64,000 nt of DNA. Source: Blattamonas nauphoetae (lineage: Eukaryota; Preaxostyla; Oxymonadida). Below are positions 45,206-57,143 of this stretch, piece by piece. The stretch's first letter is position 1. Each line of letters starts with the position of its first letter. The notes under the pieces were generated by a model. That model was not told the DNA's origin. It saw nothing but the letters and a program-made list of their open reading frames with translations, and ran no database searches. Location of the stretch: the NCBI GenBank assembly GCA_033064195.1, contig JARBJD010000118.1:142203-206202 (forward strand), written 5' to 3'. The translations under genes were made by a program, and so were the position numbers.

Positions 45206-46911
45206 ATGCCTCCAAACACCACTGATTGGAAATGTAATCCTCCCAGACTTACGATTGTTGGGGATCCTCATGGAAACCTCGAGAGCTTGACATCAGTTTT
45301 ACTCATCAACAGGCTACCGAGTGACTCAACTTCATATCACTTCCTTGGGGAATATGCTGATCGAGGTGTGAATGGAGTGGAGGTGTTTACCCTCATTTGC
45401 GCCTACAAACTGAAATTTCATCGATCAGTCTTTCTGTTGATGGGAAACCACGAGACAGAACCTATACTTCACAAACATTTTGGATTCTATCAAGAATTAA
45501 TGGCGAAATCTTCACTCATAACAGACCTCTCGTCCAACGTCGACTACAATTCTGCCGACGATCTCTGCCAGCGTTTCTTGGGTGTATTTTTCTCAATTCC
45601 TCTCGCCGCCGTCTGTTACCCATCTTCTACACATCTTACTGCCCCTTCAACACCAAATCCCTCGCCGTTGTCGGTCCACTCGTGCTATTTTTCTTCTCCA
45701 AGATGGTCGATGGCGGATCCAACTGCTTCGCCAGTGCCCACTCCCATCAACCTCGAAGCCGCTGCCAAAAACGGTTACGATCCCCTCGCTGGTCGTGGTG
45801 TCTTATTTGTGCACGGAGGACTGCCTTTTGTTGGCACAGATGGCATCCCCCTTCAACGGCTCACATTGCACGATATCGAACGTGTGGACTGCTACAGAAT
45901 CCTCGCTCAGAAGCACGGGTACTCTGCAATGTGGCAGACAGAGGAGAGCACGCTTCCGTCGCCCAGTCCAAGACAATCAGCCATGCTCGTGGACTCTCCG
46001 CAACTGACTCCTGCAGAATCAGCTCGGATGAAGCAACAAATGGAAATACTCGCAGCCAAGCCTCATCCTCGCAACCAGCGATCAGCCTCTCCTCGCACAA
46101 CTCGCATCATGCACAAACTGCTGTGGAACGTCCCGTCAGCCCATCCCACTGCCGATCTCGCGTCTCCACTTCTTCCGTCCCATCCTTCAAATCATCTCCC
46201 ATCTCATCACCTCGATTTGGACACTCATCACACAGCCATCACTCGTCGAACCATTCATCACCCTCCTCTTCTTCACATCACTCATCTCGCTCTTCGCGGA
46301 CTCCACGTCATCCCCCTCACCATCTCCAAGCCGCCCACTTCCATCTCCTCCAGTCATCCCTTCCCAGCGCTGTGTGGATGCTTTCATTTTTGACGAAGAA
46401 GTGAGCAACACTTTCCTCGACCGAAATGGCCTCAAATGTGTTGTTCGGTCTTGCCTCTCTCTGTTCTCCGAGACACGACTCCACAACCACAGAAAACCTC
46501 CTCACACTCCAAAAGGGAAGTAGTCGACCGTCTCCAGTCCCACAATCGACACCATCCATCTCGCCCAGTCCTTCCTCAACCATCCAGAAGCCACTCCACG
46601 CGGTACCTGTCTTCCACTTCCAAGAGCTTGATGCAGGGATCCCAGCGCCATCTCCCAATATCGCTGCCACTCCATCGTCCTATGTTGTCCATGAACTTGG
46701 CATTGCACCTCCAGTTCCGTTCACTCAGGATTCAACCATAGGAACCGACACTGGTCTGACTGAAGCAGCGCGCCCTTCTCTGAATACTTTCAACAGGGAG
46801 TGGCTGATGCAAAGCTCATGTCTCTCCACAACTCCTCCACTCAAATCTTCTGCACGAAAGACATACAGGGGTGTGCTTGAAAATGTAGCGCCGGGTTTCT
46901 TGGTTCTTTGA
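45206..46911 (+). pseudogene. PPP-type Ser/Thr phosphatase, unit M (copy 3), C-terminus broken
   Basis: Essentially identical to copy 2. It differs at LHKHFGF versus LHKRFGF (45477) and by one A fewer in an A-run near 46513, which alters the reading frame of the tail. It shares the extra T near 46387-46391 and the deletion of the RSHE region with copy 2, so both lesions precede the 10.67 kb duplication and are not sequencing noise specific to one copy. It retains GDPHG, GEYADRG, GNHE and HGG. Confidence 0.72.
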
Positions 46912-47005
46912 GCAAGACTTGCACAACAAAACAGACTGTAATCAACGATTCTATTCAGGAAAGTGAAATGGTCCAAAAGAAAAAAGGTTGTGAAGAGTAT
47001 CAGTT

Positions 47006-50000
47006 CTACTTCTTGGGTCGTGAGGGGCTGGCGTCGAAGGTTTTTTGAAAGGAGTATTTTCGTTTTTCATTCAACACAGGCATTGAAGGAATTGTGGGTG
47101 GAGTGGGATTGGAACGGACAACTGATTTTCGACTTGTCGGTAGAGGGCTCAATGGGTTTGCAGATGGACCGATCACAGGCTCTGGTAAGCTTTTAATTGT
47201 TTCACTTCGGAGTGGCTTCGTGATTTTTTTAGGGTTCTCGGCCAATGACTGGATAGCAGCTAAATAACGTGTTCGATTGCCATTCGGAGAACAGAGAAGA
47301 GTTGCGAGATCCTTCCAGGAAAAAAGAAAATGTTTGCCAAGATACTGAAACATGGCCACTTGTGTCTGAATGATGCGTGATCGGATTTCATCCATCCTGT
47401 CTGAAAGAGCTTCTCGTTGGGTGTTTTCCACATTTTGATCCTCTCCTCTGAGAATCCTGAACACCATATCCAGGTCTTGTTTCGCAGTGTCGAATTGATC
47501 ATTTACTAATTGAATAGCGGTTTTGAGAGCACTTCCCTTTATCTGTGAAGCACCTGTGAAGAATTGAGTCAGTTCATCCGGACGCGAGTGATCCAACAAT
47601 GGGTTTACCATAAACTGACGAACCAAAAAATCATAATCTTCGTTGGTGAGGTCCGTCACAGGATTGCTTTCAGTGTATGGTTTCACAAGAAGCTGAAATT
47701 GTTGTTTCACGATGAGCAGGGCATTCGAGAGCAGAGTTTTCATCACTTCGAGGTTGATATCAATTTGTTGTTTCGTTGTTTCCAGTGTCGAGGCAACATC
47801 GGCTTGTTCATACGATACTGGCGTGTCTGTTGTGAGATCCTTTGAAATGGTTTTAATTTCATCCAAATCAGCAGAGTCCAATGTCGGTTTCCCATCGAGA
47901 CTCCCAATGAAAGAAGTGATTTCCTGTTCCGAATAAAGATGAGTTTGTGTTGCTCGATGGCGCAGGCCATCCAAATAGTTCTGGGTGGTTGACACGATCT
48001 CCTGATCTTCTGAACCCAGCTTTTCCTTGATCTTCTTCCTGGACCCTTCAGGATCATTGAGATAATTCACCAAGTAATTCATGTCATGAAGAGTGAGCTG
48101 ATCGTGACGTATGAAATATGCAATGCATCGTTCGAGAATGTCTGCAACGACGAGACGTGACCCGTTCACATACGAACCCAACAGCTGGAAATCGCTCAGG
48201 TTCAGCTCCTTCATGCTTGGGCGATAAGAGTGCACAGGACCAAGGTCTTTCGTGAGGAGTGGTTCTTTCATGGTATTCTGATCAATTATTTCTCGCAGAT
48301 CATCCAAAGTCACGACTTTTCCATATCTGAGATGTTCTCTCTTGGAGAAGTGTTGTGAAAGGATTGATTTCGGTGATGTAGAACCAACGAGGAGGCATTT
48401 GATCTCAAAAGGAATGAGTTTCCGTGTGCCGTAGAGGGTGACAGGCAATCTGTTCAGACAGTTCATCGGAACAAACATTTGAGCGAGAGGAACGAACGTG
48501 TTCTCATACAGTTCCTCCACCGATTTGTGCGGTGGATACGACACACCAACTGAACGCACATTGAATTTTCCGTTTGTCCTTTCGAACCCGATCGCTGTCT
48601 TATCCCCCCAACGTCTAACAACGCTCAATGATTCAAGTAGATGGGAGTTTGCAGTCATGACTTCAACGGTAGGATCTTCACTGCCTCCTGAATTCTCGAC
48701 TTGATTGGTAAGATCTTCATCGTCTCCAGGATCTTGTTGATCCACATCAGAACTATGATTCTCCTCGACAACGACTGATCGTGGCGGGAAGTATGAAAAG
48801 AGGTCGAGAATCGGTGCATCATATTCAACTTGAAAGAAGTCTTTGTCTTTGCTTGGTTTAGGTTCTGGTGGGTCGTTCGCAAGAGGGTAGAAATCGTTCC
48901 TTTCTGGAGTCGGCTCAATGAGAACAATGTCGATCCAATCAATTTTGTAGCCCTTGTCATGAGAATTCGGAATTCGTCCTATTGTTGGGTATGCCACCGA
49001 AATCCAATGTTTACCACAATTTGTGGGCTGTGTGTGATGAAAATCGTCGTTTTGCACAGCTTCTCTCGCAAGAGTGAACATAACTGTCGACGTAAACGTG
49101 GCATTAGGGTCTCGTGCCCAGTTTTCTTGAGGATTGTGACGATCATAAATCCCGACTTTCCCCATTCCAGAAGAATTTGACACCCACGGTGAAGCGATGA
49201 GCTTTTCTGACGATTGGATTGGGAGTTCTTCTTCTTCAAGGCGCGGGCAGCAATGATTCGGGAAATCTTCTTTCAAGACAACTCCACAAAAGCAACACCT
49301 GAAATGCAGTGGATTTGTGTTTGGCAGCAGCGACACAACAGAATCCAGAATCAACCGATCAGTGTATTTAATTTCTTTATCCTGCGCTGTTCTTGCATAA
49401 ACATTCACAACCCAAAAATTGAGTTCATTCATGAAGAAGAGAGCGTGGTTGGTTCCTTTCAAGCCGAACGTTTGGACGTTTGGGCTCTTCATAAAGAAGA
49501 AGTACGGAAAGATGGCACTCGGCTGGAGTTCATAGATGCTGAAGAATATAGCGAGCCACATCAACATCAGATTGGCCCCGGACGGACAGATATCATGACT
49601 TTGCGCGAGGGTTGACTGGATAAAAATCACCGACAGGGCGTCGATGACTATCTTCTTTTTCTGGATGTGCTCACGGTGCTCGATGGGCTCCTCGAGGTGG
49701 ACCTTGAAGAACAGAAGAATCGAGTCGAATCCTGCATTATTCGAACCCAGTGGCATAAGAGAGTAAGTGAAGCATTTATATTCCAGGGGTTGGTGGGAGG
49801 AGGAAGCCCGCTGTATGGACTTGAGATTGCCATGTTCGTCAAATTCGATGAATGGTGCCCAGCGTGCGCCCAGCGAATTTTGAAGAGAACATCGTACTTA
49901 GCCTCATATGGAGAGAGTTTGGCTGTTTTGATGCGAGAGATGTCCGGCAGACACGCACGAAGGACGTTGGTCGAGCTTCGGAGATAGATGTTTGATTCTC

Positions 50001-52210
50001 CAAGGGACTCTGGGAGCCAGAATGGCAGACATGGAGGAGGAGTCTTGCTATGGATGCGGGTTGGATTTTCGATGTAGAGTCCACCTGCGATGGCATCCAA
50101 AACAAAGTTGTGGAAGATGGCTCCTCTTTTTTGGCTGTTGTCTGGATTTGTGGCTAGTGAAGTGAGGAATTTGTTGTAATTTCTTGTGCTATGTAGATTG
50201 AACATATCCAAGAGATATCGCCGAGCCTCGACAGTCGCAAATTGCACAAACCAATTGTGACAGTCATACTGCGGGCACGAGAAGTGAACGAGTTTGTGAG
50301 AGACACCCCGCCCAAAGAAATCGTCTGGGGGGATTTCTAATTTGTCTTCTGGTATCCCTCTTTTGAGTTCCGCCAACATTTTCCCAGCCCGACCTTCTTC
50401 CAATATGAAGCGTGGAATGAACGAAAACTTTCGAAGTCCCTCTTCAATTGATTTCTGCCGTGCTTTGGAAAGCTCTTCGTCTTGACCCATCGTATTGAGA
50501 AGTGCTGCTTCCTCCTGGAGCGAATATTTTGGAACAACATATTCAGCAATGAAATACTGTCTGCCTTTCCCTCCGGGAGCATCCGTATCGTTCCATCTCG
50601 ATCCCTCTGGTGAAGTGAAGAGGACACAATGGTTCCCTTTTGGGATGTTTGTGTCATGAGAGATTCTGAGACTGAAAACCATGACGAAAAAGAACACAAA
50701 CTCATCGATGATATGCCATTTTGTGCCTCTGAACTTGTTCTGAACAGAGTATCCATAAAAGAGCTTCGACTTAGGTATAATAGATGATCCAGCCTTGATT
50801 GTCGAACCTGCTTCGATTGTGTAATCCTTGTCAAGAGGTTTAGTCTCCGAGAAAACTTCCTTGTGGTTCGGTCCATGATGGAGCAGAAATGAACCAGCAG
50901 CAATCACTGAATCAGGATGCAGGATGATATTGTCCTTTACCAAGTATGAGTATGTTTCCACGTGGATCGTCTGAATGGGTGGCAGTTGATCGGGTGGTAG
51001 TGTCATGACTGCATTGAACGGTCTTGATAAGAGAACCGACCCTGGATTGATAACTGAATGTTTTGCGACAGATCGGAGCTTTTCTAATATGAGCGGAGCT
51101 TTAAGAGTTTCAGGTGGAACAACACTGTACAAGATTGAACCTCCAGCTATGACTGAGCCCTTCTTGAGAAGAGATTGTGCATTCACAGTGACGTCATGTG
51201 GTATTGGGCTGTCCGAAACGGAAATATGATCTTTCTTCCCGATTATGAGACGGAGGAAATGAGGGAAGCATTCCACACTCGGGACAATAATTTGTCCCAG
51301 ATATGAAGATGCACCCTTAATCTTTGCTGGACAATAATCATCTTCAGATTTTGATTTGGTCTCAGGTTGGGGGTTTGTCTCAGGTTTTGTTTGAGTGCCA
51401 GAAGTCGATTCGCTCGTTGGTTTTGTCCCTTCGTTCAAGTAAGAACGAACATTGTAATGATAAAAATACGTTAGGACTTCAAGAAGTCTCGCCTGTCCAT
51501 CTGAATCCACAATGGTTACTGTCGCATAATCAGCTTTCGACTGTTCCGCGAACTCGAACACAAATGCACATTCACCCGCTTTCATCGTTGTCACAGCCTA
51601 AAAACAACTGAATTCCTAAAAAGAGTCACACTTTGACTCCAAAACTCATCAGCAACGTGATGAACGGATATCGACTTGCCGATTTTCCTAATCCAGGCGT
51701 GCCAGTGACAATATGAAGAAAAGGGAATTGCGAAGGCTTTTTTGGATCATTTTGTGAAGCATTTTTCTTGATGTAGGCCATTGAATTAACAATGATGTGA
51801 CCGAAAATTGATAGTATTGCAGAACGGAAGAGGTAGGGTTTCAATTCGTCGTTTTGATTTTCCGCTTTCCGATCTGTGGGAAATGACAGATAGAGGAAAC
51901 GTGAAAGGTCACGAAGGTCATCTTCATCAAGGTCACAATTAAAATCAAGAAAGTCATTGCGGTGCAGAACGCCAACGCAAGAATCAACAAGAATTTGAAG
52001 TTTTCGACAAAGGACAAGATCAGCTTCATGAATCTCTTCGGGTTTGTCCGGCGACGGTCCTAGACGTGTGCCAACAGTATTTCCCATATGAAAAAGTTCT
52101 ATCCAATATAGGGGCACAGTGACCGAGAATGAAGAGTGTGATGAAACTGAGGCAAAAGGGGATTTGAGTCGGATCAAGTCTTCACAAACAATGGGCCGAT
52201 CATTCACCAT
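47006..52210 (-). pseudogene. Crinkler/RHS-like P-loop protein, right copy (unit R), one frame break
   Basis: Exon 1 is 52210-51632 (start MVNDRPIV; Walker A HIVTGTPGLGKSASRYPF), the intron 51598-51631 and exon 2 51597-47006. One T is missing from the run at 49878-49881 (four Ts against five in units L and M), splitting exon 2 into 51597-49648 and 49756-47006. The N-terminal ~650 residues are diverged from L and M (for example TIVDSDGQARLLEV versus TIEDSDEQDSTLEV, plus insertion SQNDPKKPSQ in exon 1), while everything left of about 50570 is nearly identical to unit M. Synonymous and conservative differences in the N-terminus suggest that it has been under selection. Confidence 0.75.
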
Positions 52211-52496
52211 CTGTCCCTTTCCTTCGCAGGGTCCTCACACAACCTGTTGCATAACCATTCTGACTTATATGTGAAAGAACTAGGCATGGCTGACCGGCCA
52301 AAAGTGCCGGTCAGTGTCACTCCATAATTATTCAAAGGGTCAGATCTCTGTTATTGCTTAAATTACATGAAATGAACAAGAAAATGACAAAAGAGCTTGT
52401 ATTCATGTCCAGATTTACTAAATGAATCGTTATCCATGATGTGGATCGACTAAATCGTCAAGTTGTGTTTTTGACTCCTCATATTTCTCTCTACAA

Positions 52497-53290
52497 TTGC
52501 TTTTGTGGATCATTATCCTCTCTCTAGGTCCTCTTTCATGCAGTTACATCATCTCTTCTCAACAAGCTGAACAAATAAATTGGAATGGAGGGGAAAACCA
52601 ACGCAACAGATCAAAGGCGTGTTGGTGCATCAATGAGGAGATGATGTGCAATCAGTATATTCCAAGTATTCATCTGGATCTTTGCTCCTGTTTGGTCTTC
52701 TTCATCTTCTGAATCAGGTTAGTGTGCTCTCTCCATGCTAAAAGGTGGTGGGCTGACCATTTTCGAACGAGTGGACGAGCTTGGTGATAATCGCAGATGC
52801 TTGGAAGGTGTTTGGAATGATACTCACTTTCCTATTGGCGTTCTCTGGCAGATTCTTCGATGTTTCTTCCTTCTTTGTCATTCACCCCAATCTTTTCCGT
52901 TCACTCCGTCCTCGGTCTTCTATTTGAAGTGAAAGAACAGATGTGGGCTGTTCCCTTCTGCTTCTGTCAGTTTAGCCACAGACAGATCCTTCGTTTCGTC
53001 GCACTCGTCTGAATCCGACCTCTCGTCCTTCCTGTGGGTCATCTACCTCTTCCTTTGTCATCCTCAGTCTGCATTCCTGTCTCGAGCAGTTCTGTCATTC
53101 CAGAATCGGATTTTCATTTGTTTGTGTCCACCCATGATCTTCCGACGGACACGACAACTCCAATCTCGTGCCCCTTCGCCTGTTCTATGAAAGACGAGAG
53201 AGGGAAGAGTGACGGATGCGAACGTGTCACAGCACGTTCTGAAATTGATGACGAAGTGAAGTTGAATCCACTCGACGTTCAGTGAGATGT
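52497..53290 (+). other. Short coding-like stretches inside element D
   Basis: Plus-strand frames at 52497-52712 (hydrophobic start LLWIIILSLGPLSCS, signal-peptide-like), 52735-52932 and 53034-53285 are short and adjacent. They could be exons of a captured gene, but I see no family motif and cannot define splice sites. Confidence 0.2.
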
Positions 53291-53338
53291 GGGAGTGAGA
53301 GAGTGTCGTCTGCAGGAATGTTGTGATTAAGGTGAGGG

Positions 53339-53776
53339 TCAGACTGGCAGTGTCAGTTGCTTGTTCTTTGGGAGGGTGGGTGGGAGAGTTGAATGCGATG
53401 TGAGTGACTCGGGACGATCAACGAGCATTCTGACCCCATCATCTTCCTTCCTGTTCTCATCCTTCTTGTTCTCCCCGCAATCTTCTTTCCCTTCTCCCTC
53501 CTCACACGTCTCGTCCTTCATCAATCTCTCAGATGCTTCAGACACTTCCAACCCAAACTTCGTCATTTCATTCAAACTCGACTTTGTTGGAACCGACTTG
53601 CTCTTGAAATTGTGGTCTTCCTCGTTGAGATGATTCGATTTAGTTATTTCAGAAGTCGTTCGAACGTAAAGTGAGGACGGAAAGAACGATGGGATGGGCA
53701 ATGTGAACGGCGATGTCTGTGAATAGTGGTTTTCATCGTTGGGTTGGCCATTTGGCCGATCTGCGAGTGGAGACAT
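53339..53776 (-). CDS. Hypothetical 145-residue polar protein in element D
   Basis: An ATG-initiated minus-strand frame (MSPLADRPNGQPNDENHY) of highly charged, low-complexity sequence with a Glu/Asp/Lys-rich middle (EEGEGKEDCGENKKDENRKE). No domain is recognised. It lies between the left part of element D and fold-back element E. It may be an exon of a captured gene or not coding. Confidence 0.25.
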   Translation of the reverse strand: MSPLADRPNGQPNDENHYSQTSPFTLPIPSFFPSSLYVRTTSEITKSNHLNEEDHNFKSKSVPTKSSLNEMTKFGLEVSEASERLMKDETCEEGEGKEDCGENKKDENRKEDDGVRMLVDRPESLTSHSTLPPTLPKNKQLTLPV

Positions 53777-53844
53777 GGAAAATTGGACTTCTTTCGATTC
53801 TGGGATCGTGATTGAATCTTCTTTTGTTTAGTCGTTCATGTCTA

Positions 53845-55017
53845 ACTGGCGCACGTAACCCGAAATTGGCACGAAACCCGAAATTGTCAACACCTTCTTA
53901 ACCCATACTTCATTTTTCTCCGAACCCCTATTTTTGTGGGTCCCACTTTTTTTATGGGTCATCATCTCGACCCCATAAATCACTTGAGGCAGAAATCGAA
54001 CCTCCAAAATAGGATCCCTTGTTCAGGGTGCCTATTTAAGAGCCTTTTGTCCCCAAAAAATGTTGTCCTTAACATTTTAGCTTAGTGAATCTAACTTGAT
54101 TTTCTCTCGTGTTTATATTTTTCTCGAAATGACAATGGCCTGGGGAAAAACTGACTTTCCTGTATAATAAGCAGAGCTCGAAAACTTTTGATTTCATATT
54201 CGACATTAGTTCAATGGATGTTTTGTTGGATATTAATTTTTCTGAAAATTTTGAGAATTTTCGATGACCTCCTATTTCGGACTTTTCAGATATTTTCATT
54301 TTTATTCGCACAGTCTTAACATTATTCCAATTATCATCACTGAGAACAACAAAATGATGGATTTAGGTGATTTCGGGTCATGACTGTGTCAAATCAACTG
54401 AATCTGAAGAAGAAACTCCTCTCAGATAGAATGTGAGAAATCGATTTTGCTGACAATGGCAAAAGTCCGAAATAGGAGGTCATCGAAAATTCTCAAAATT
54501 TTCAGAAAAATTAATATCCAACAAAACATCCATATTGGTGAAAACTTCATGTCGGAACTATGTCTGGTTGTGGAGATATGATCAAAACAAGTTTTCGAGC
54601 TCTTAAGCTTATTATACAGGAAGTCAGTTTTTTCCCATTTTTCGTCCAGCTCCCCAGGATTTTTCATTTTCAAAAATTGTCATTTCGAGAGAAAACAATC
54701 CTAAACCACCATAAATCAAACGAGAAAGAAAAATCTTGAACAGGCGTAGAGAAAGTGGTCGTGAAGTTAGGATTCACTAAGCTAAAATGTTAAGGACAAC
54801 ATTTTTGGGGACCAAAAGGCTCTTAAATAGGCACCCTGAACAAGGGATCCTATTTTGGAGGTTCGATTTCTGCCTCAAGTGATTTATGGGGTCGAGATGA
54901 TGACCCATAAAAAAAGTGGGACCCACAAAAATAGGGGTTCGGAGAAAAATGAAGTATGGGTTAAGAAGGTGTTGACAATTTCGGGTTTCGTGCCAATTTC
55001 GGGTTACGTGCGCCAGT
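53845..55017. mobile_element. Element E: fold-back, TA-flanked palindromic element nested in D
   Basis: ACTGGCGCACGTAACCCG at the left is mirrored at the right (ends CGTGCGCCAGT at 55017), with TA on both sides (53843-53844 and 55018-55019). The inverted arms stay almost perfectly complementary for about 250 bp (to about 54095 and from about 54768). Further inner blocks (CCTCCTATTTCGGACTTTT near 54270 and its mirror near 54465) extend the palindrome. It encodes nothing. The TA duplication suggests mobilisation by Tc1/mariner-type transposase. Confidence 0.85.
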
Positions 55018-55473
55018 TACCTTGTTCCTTCTCAGACTTCACTCCAAATCGGAGAGTTTTGTTCAAGTTTTGGCAGAAGACAAGATTGTGAAAGAGACAA
55101 AGGAATAACTCGAGTCATTGTTATTAAATACTTGTTTTCCACACAGAATTATCACGAAAGCGCTTGTCTTGATATGTGATCGGGATCAAACCCATTGATC
55201 GTTGTATTCGACATAGATCGCCTTTCACTGGTGTTTGGAGATTGGATTCCTTTGAAAGTGATTTAATTATCACGAATAGAGTCATTTCTGTGTCTAATTC
55301 TTGGTTTCTATCACACCTCATGTCAATAACTCATTTCTCTGTTTAATTTGAAAAGACTTCGGAGAAATGGTATATTCAGATTATGGGTTCCCAAATTTCT
55401 CCGGTCAGTGACCGTCAGTACTTTTCGGTGAAAACTGACCGGTCAGTGCCGGTCAGCCATGCCTAGAAAGAAC

Positions 55474-56350
55474 GGGATCATTTCTGTTCTTGAATCCACC
55501 TAGGCTGAATACTTCTGTTTCATCTTCACTTCTTCTTCCTCCATGTCATTTTAAAATTATAACCACTTTCAACAAACTCCATTCCCCAGACAAATGCTGT
55601 CTCGAGAAGCTCTCTGATCTTCTTCAGGCTGGTCGTATGCACCTGTCCTCCTTTTCTGTCAGACAGAAATATTCAAAACACAAAGGAAGATGACGACTGT
55701 CAAGCGAAGAGTTATTGAGTTGATTCTTCACAGTTTGGGCATTATTGGCCTTCATGTTTTCCGATTCTCGGCAGTCATCATATCGCAGGTGATTCTTCTT
55801 GACGAGCTGATCTTCAACGATGAGATCACCTATGTTCTGCAGGTTCTTGTGAGCGCTGCTGACTTGGGGGTCGACTCACAGGGAGGAATCACACAGACAA
55901 CAAGCATCAGCCAAGTTCCAGAAAAGGTCAACATTGTTGAACTTCTCGTCCAGCCTTCCAATCAGAAGCATTTCTCGTAATACGTTCGTTTTCACTTTTT
56001 CATAACTTCCTGTGTCAGCTCAGCAAACTGGTTCCCTGAAATTTGCGGAGTTTTGATTGTTATTTTCTGATTGTTGTGATGAATGGGAAGAGCTGTGATC
56101 CTCTGTTTCACGTCGTTCGTGCCATAAGTGTGCTTTATTTTCTTTTCCCATACTGTTTTTGAACAAATATCTAATATGGACGATCTCAACTTGTGAGTAT
56201 CGTCTCCCAACGGAAACATTTTATCATTCATCAATCTCGCAATTTACACAACGTATTCGTTTCTGATTCATGGAAACACCTTGCATCCTACGAAAGGACA
56301 CAACAGCAAACCGAAAAGTGTTACAAAAATTGTTTGGATGTGTTCTCAAA
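55474..56350 (-). pseudogene. Right remainder of unit R spacer with a small degraded gene
   Basis: Homologous to 30930-31760 in unit L. The minus-strand frame 56234-55992 (MMNDKMFPLGDDTHKL ... QISGNQFAELTQEVMKK) is open here but filled with stops in units L and M, so R keeps an older version. It contains no element-B-like solitary end. I do not recognise the protein; it is probably an exon or relic. Confidence 0.4.
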
Positions 56351-56890
56351 GGAGTTGCGCAAATTTTTGGACACTTTTGATCGAATTCACCAGAATTTTG
56401 ACACCTGAGATTTTCCACCAGAATTTGGACACTTTTGAGTTCTTAAAAACCAGAATTTGGACACCACCAGATCTTGGACACATCCGAAGCCGGAGGTGTC
56501 AATTGATCAGTTTTGCGAATCACATAAAAGGGTGCGAGCAGAGAGAGAAATGACGAGAAACAATGATTTAGAACAAAAACAGATCAATGGGTAGAATATA
56601 GTGAGAGGAAGGGTGTTGTTCAGTCGTGGATTTGTGTTCGGCAATAAATCAACAATATAAGGTCTAAAATGAGGAAAGAAGGTAAAATCAAAAAGAACGT
56701 CACACATTAGAGCCACAACCAGTCTGAACACGACGAGCGATGGCTTCACAATCGCTGATCTGAGTCTTTGTTGTGATGGACTACAATTCAATATCAAGGT
56801 TGTAAAAAGAGGAGGGTGGGGGTCCAATTGTGTCGCACACCTGCCACCACGAGATGAGTGGAAGCGTCCACACGCAGGGTAGCGTCTAGA
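56350..56890. other. Intergenic with CCAGAATTTGGACAC short repeats
   Basis: Four spaced copies of (C)CAGAATTTGGACAC or CAGAATTTTGACAC occur at about 56390-56465, next to the point where unit R homology ends. The rest has no recognisable gene. Confidence 0.5.
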
Positions 56891-57010
56891 GGCAGACCCC
56901 ATTTTAGCGAGAGGCAGACCCCCGATTGCTAGACACAGACCCCCTTTGACTAGGCGCAGACCCCAGATTGCTAGAGGCAGACCCCATTCTAGCTTGGTGC
57001 AGACCCCTCC
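56890..57010. repeat. GGCAGACCCC sub-terminal-type repeat cluster
   Basis: Six variants of AGAGGCAGACCCC / AGGCGCAGACCCC / GGTGCAGACCCC occur at 15-25 bp spacing. One copy (AGGCGCAGACCCCAGATTGC) closely resembles the end of element C (AGGCGCAGATCCGATTTTCG), so this is probably the terminus of a related element. I did not find the opposite end. Confidence 0.55.
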
Positions 57011-57143
57011 TGTTTTCCGTTATTATTCACAAATTTTCCACTGTTTTTTACAAATTTTGATGAAAAATCACTTCTTAAGCCGTTTGCTCATGGTGTTTTC
57101 CAATAAGATCCTAATTCACCGAAGTCTTCACCAAAACACAAAT

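Larger units (their letters stand above)
52281..55465. mobile_element. Element D: hAT-like TIR element with 8-bp target duplication
   Basis: TAGGCATGGCTGACCGGC at 52281 is mirrored by its reverse complement ending at 55465. GAAAGAAC lies directly on both sides (52273-52280 and 55466-55473), an 8 bp duplication, and the empty site ATGTGAAAGAACGTGACC is seen in the sister units (30916 and 41588). An 8 bp duplication with a TA-G-G-type terminus is the hAT pattern. Sub-terminal CCGGTCAGT repeats follow. I find no hAT transposase, so it is probably non-autonomous. The interior holds minor open frames and element E. Confidence 0.82.
25600..56350. repeat. Tandem array of ~10.67 kb units (L, M and interrupted R)
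   Basis: The offset between equivalent positions is 10,670-10,671 bp: 31931 and 42602, 34535 and 45206, 36336 and 47006. From about 27240 to 37750 the sequence repeats at about 37910-48420 with only scattered single-base differences. M has the C-terminal coding half of R and the N-terminal half plus spacer of L. R is interrupted by element D and resumes at 55474, losing similarity after about 56345. Confidence 0.92.
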
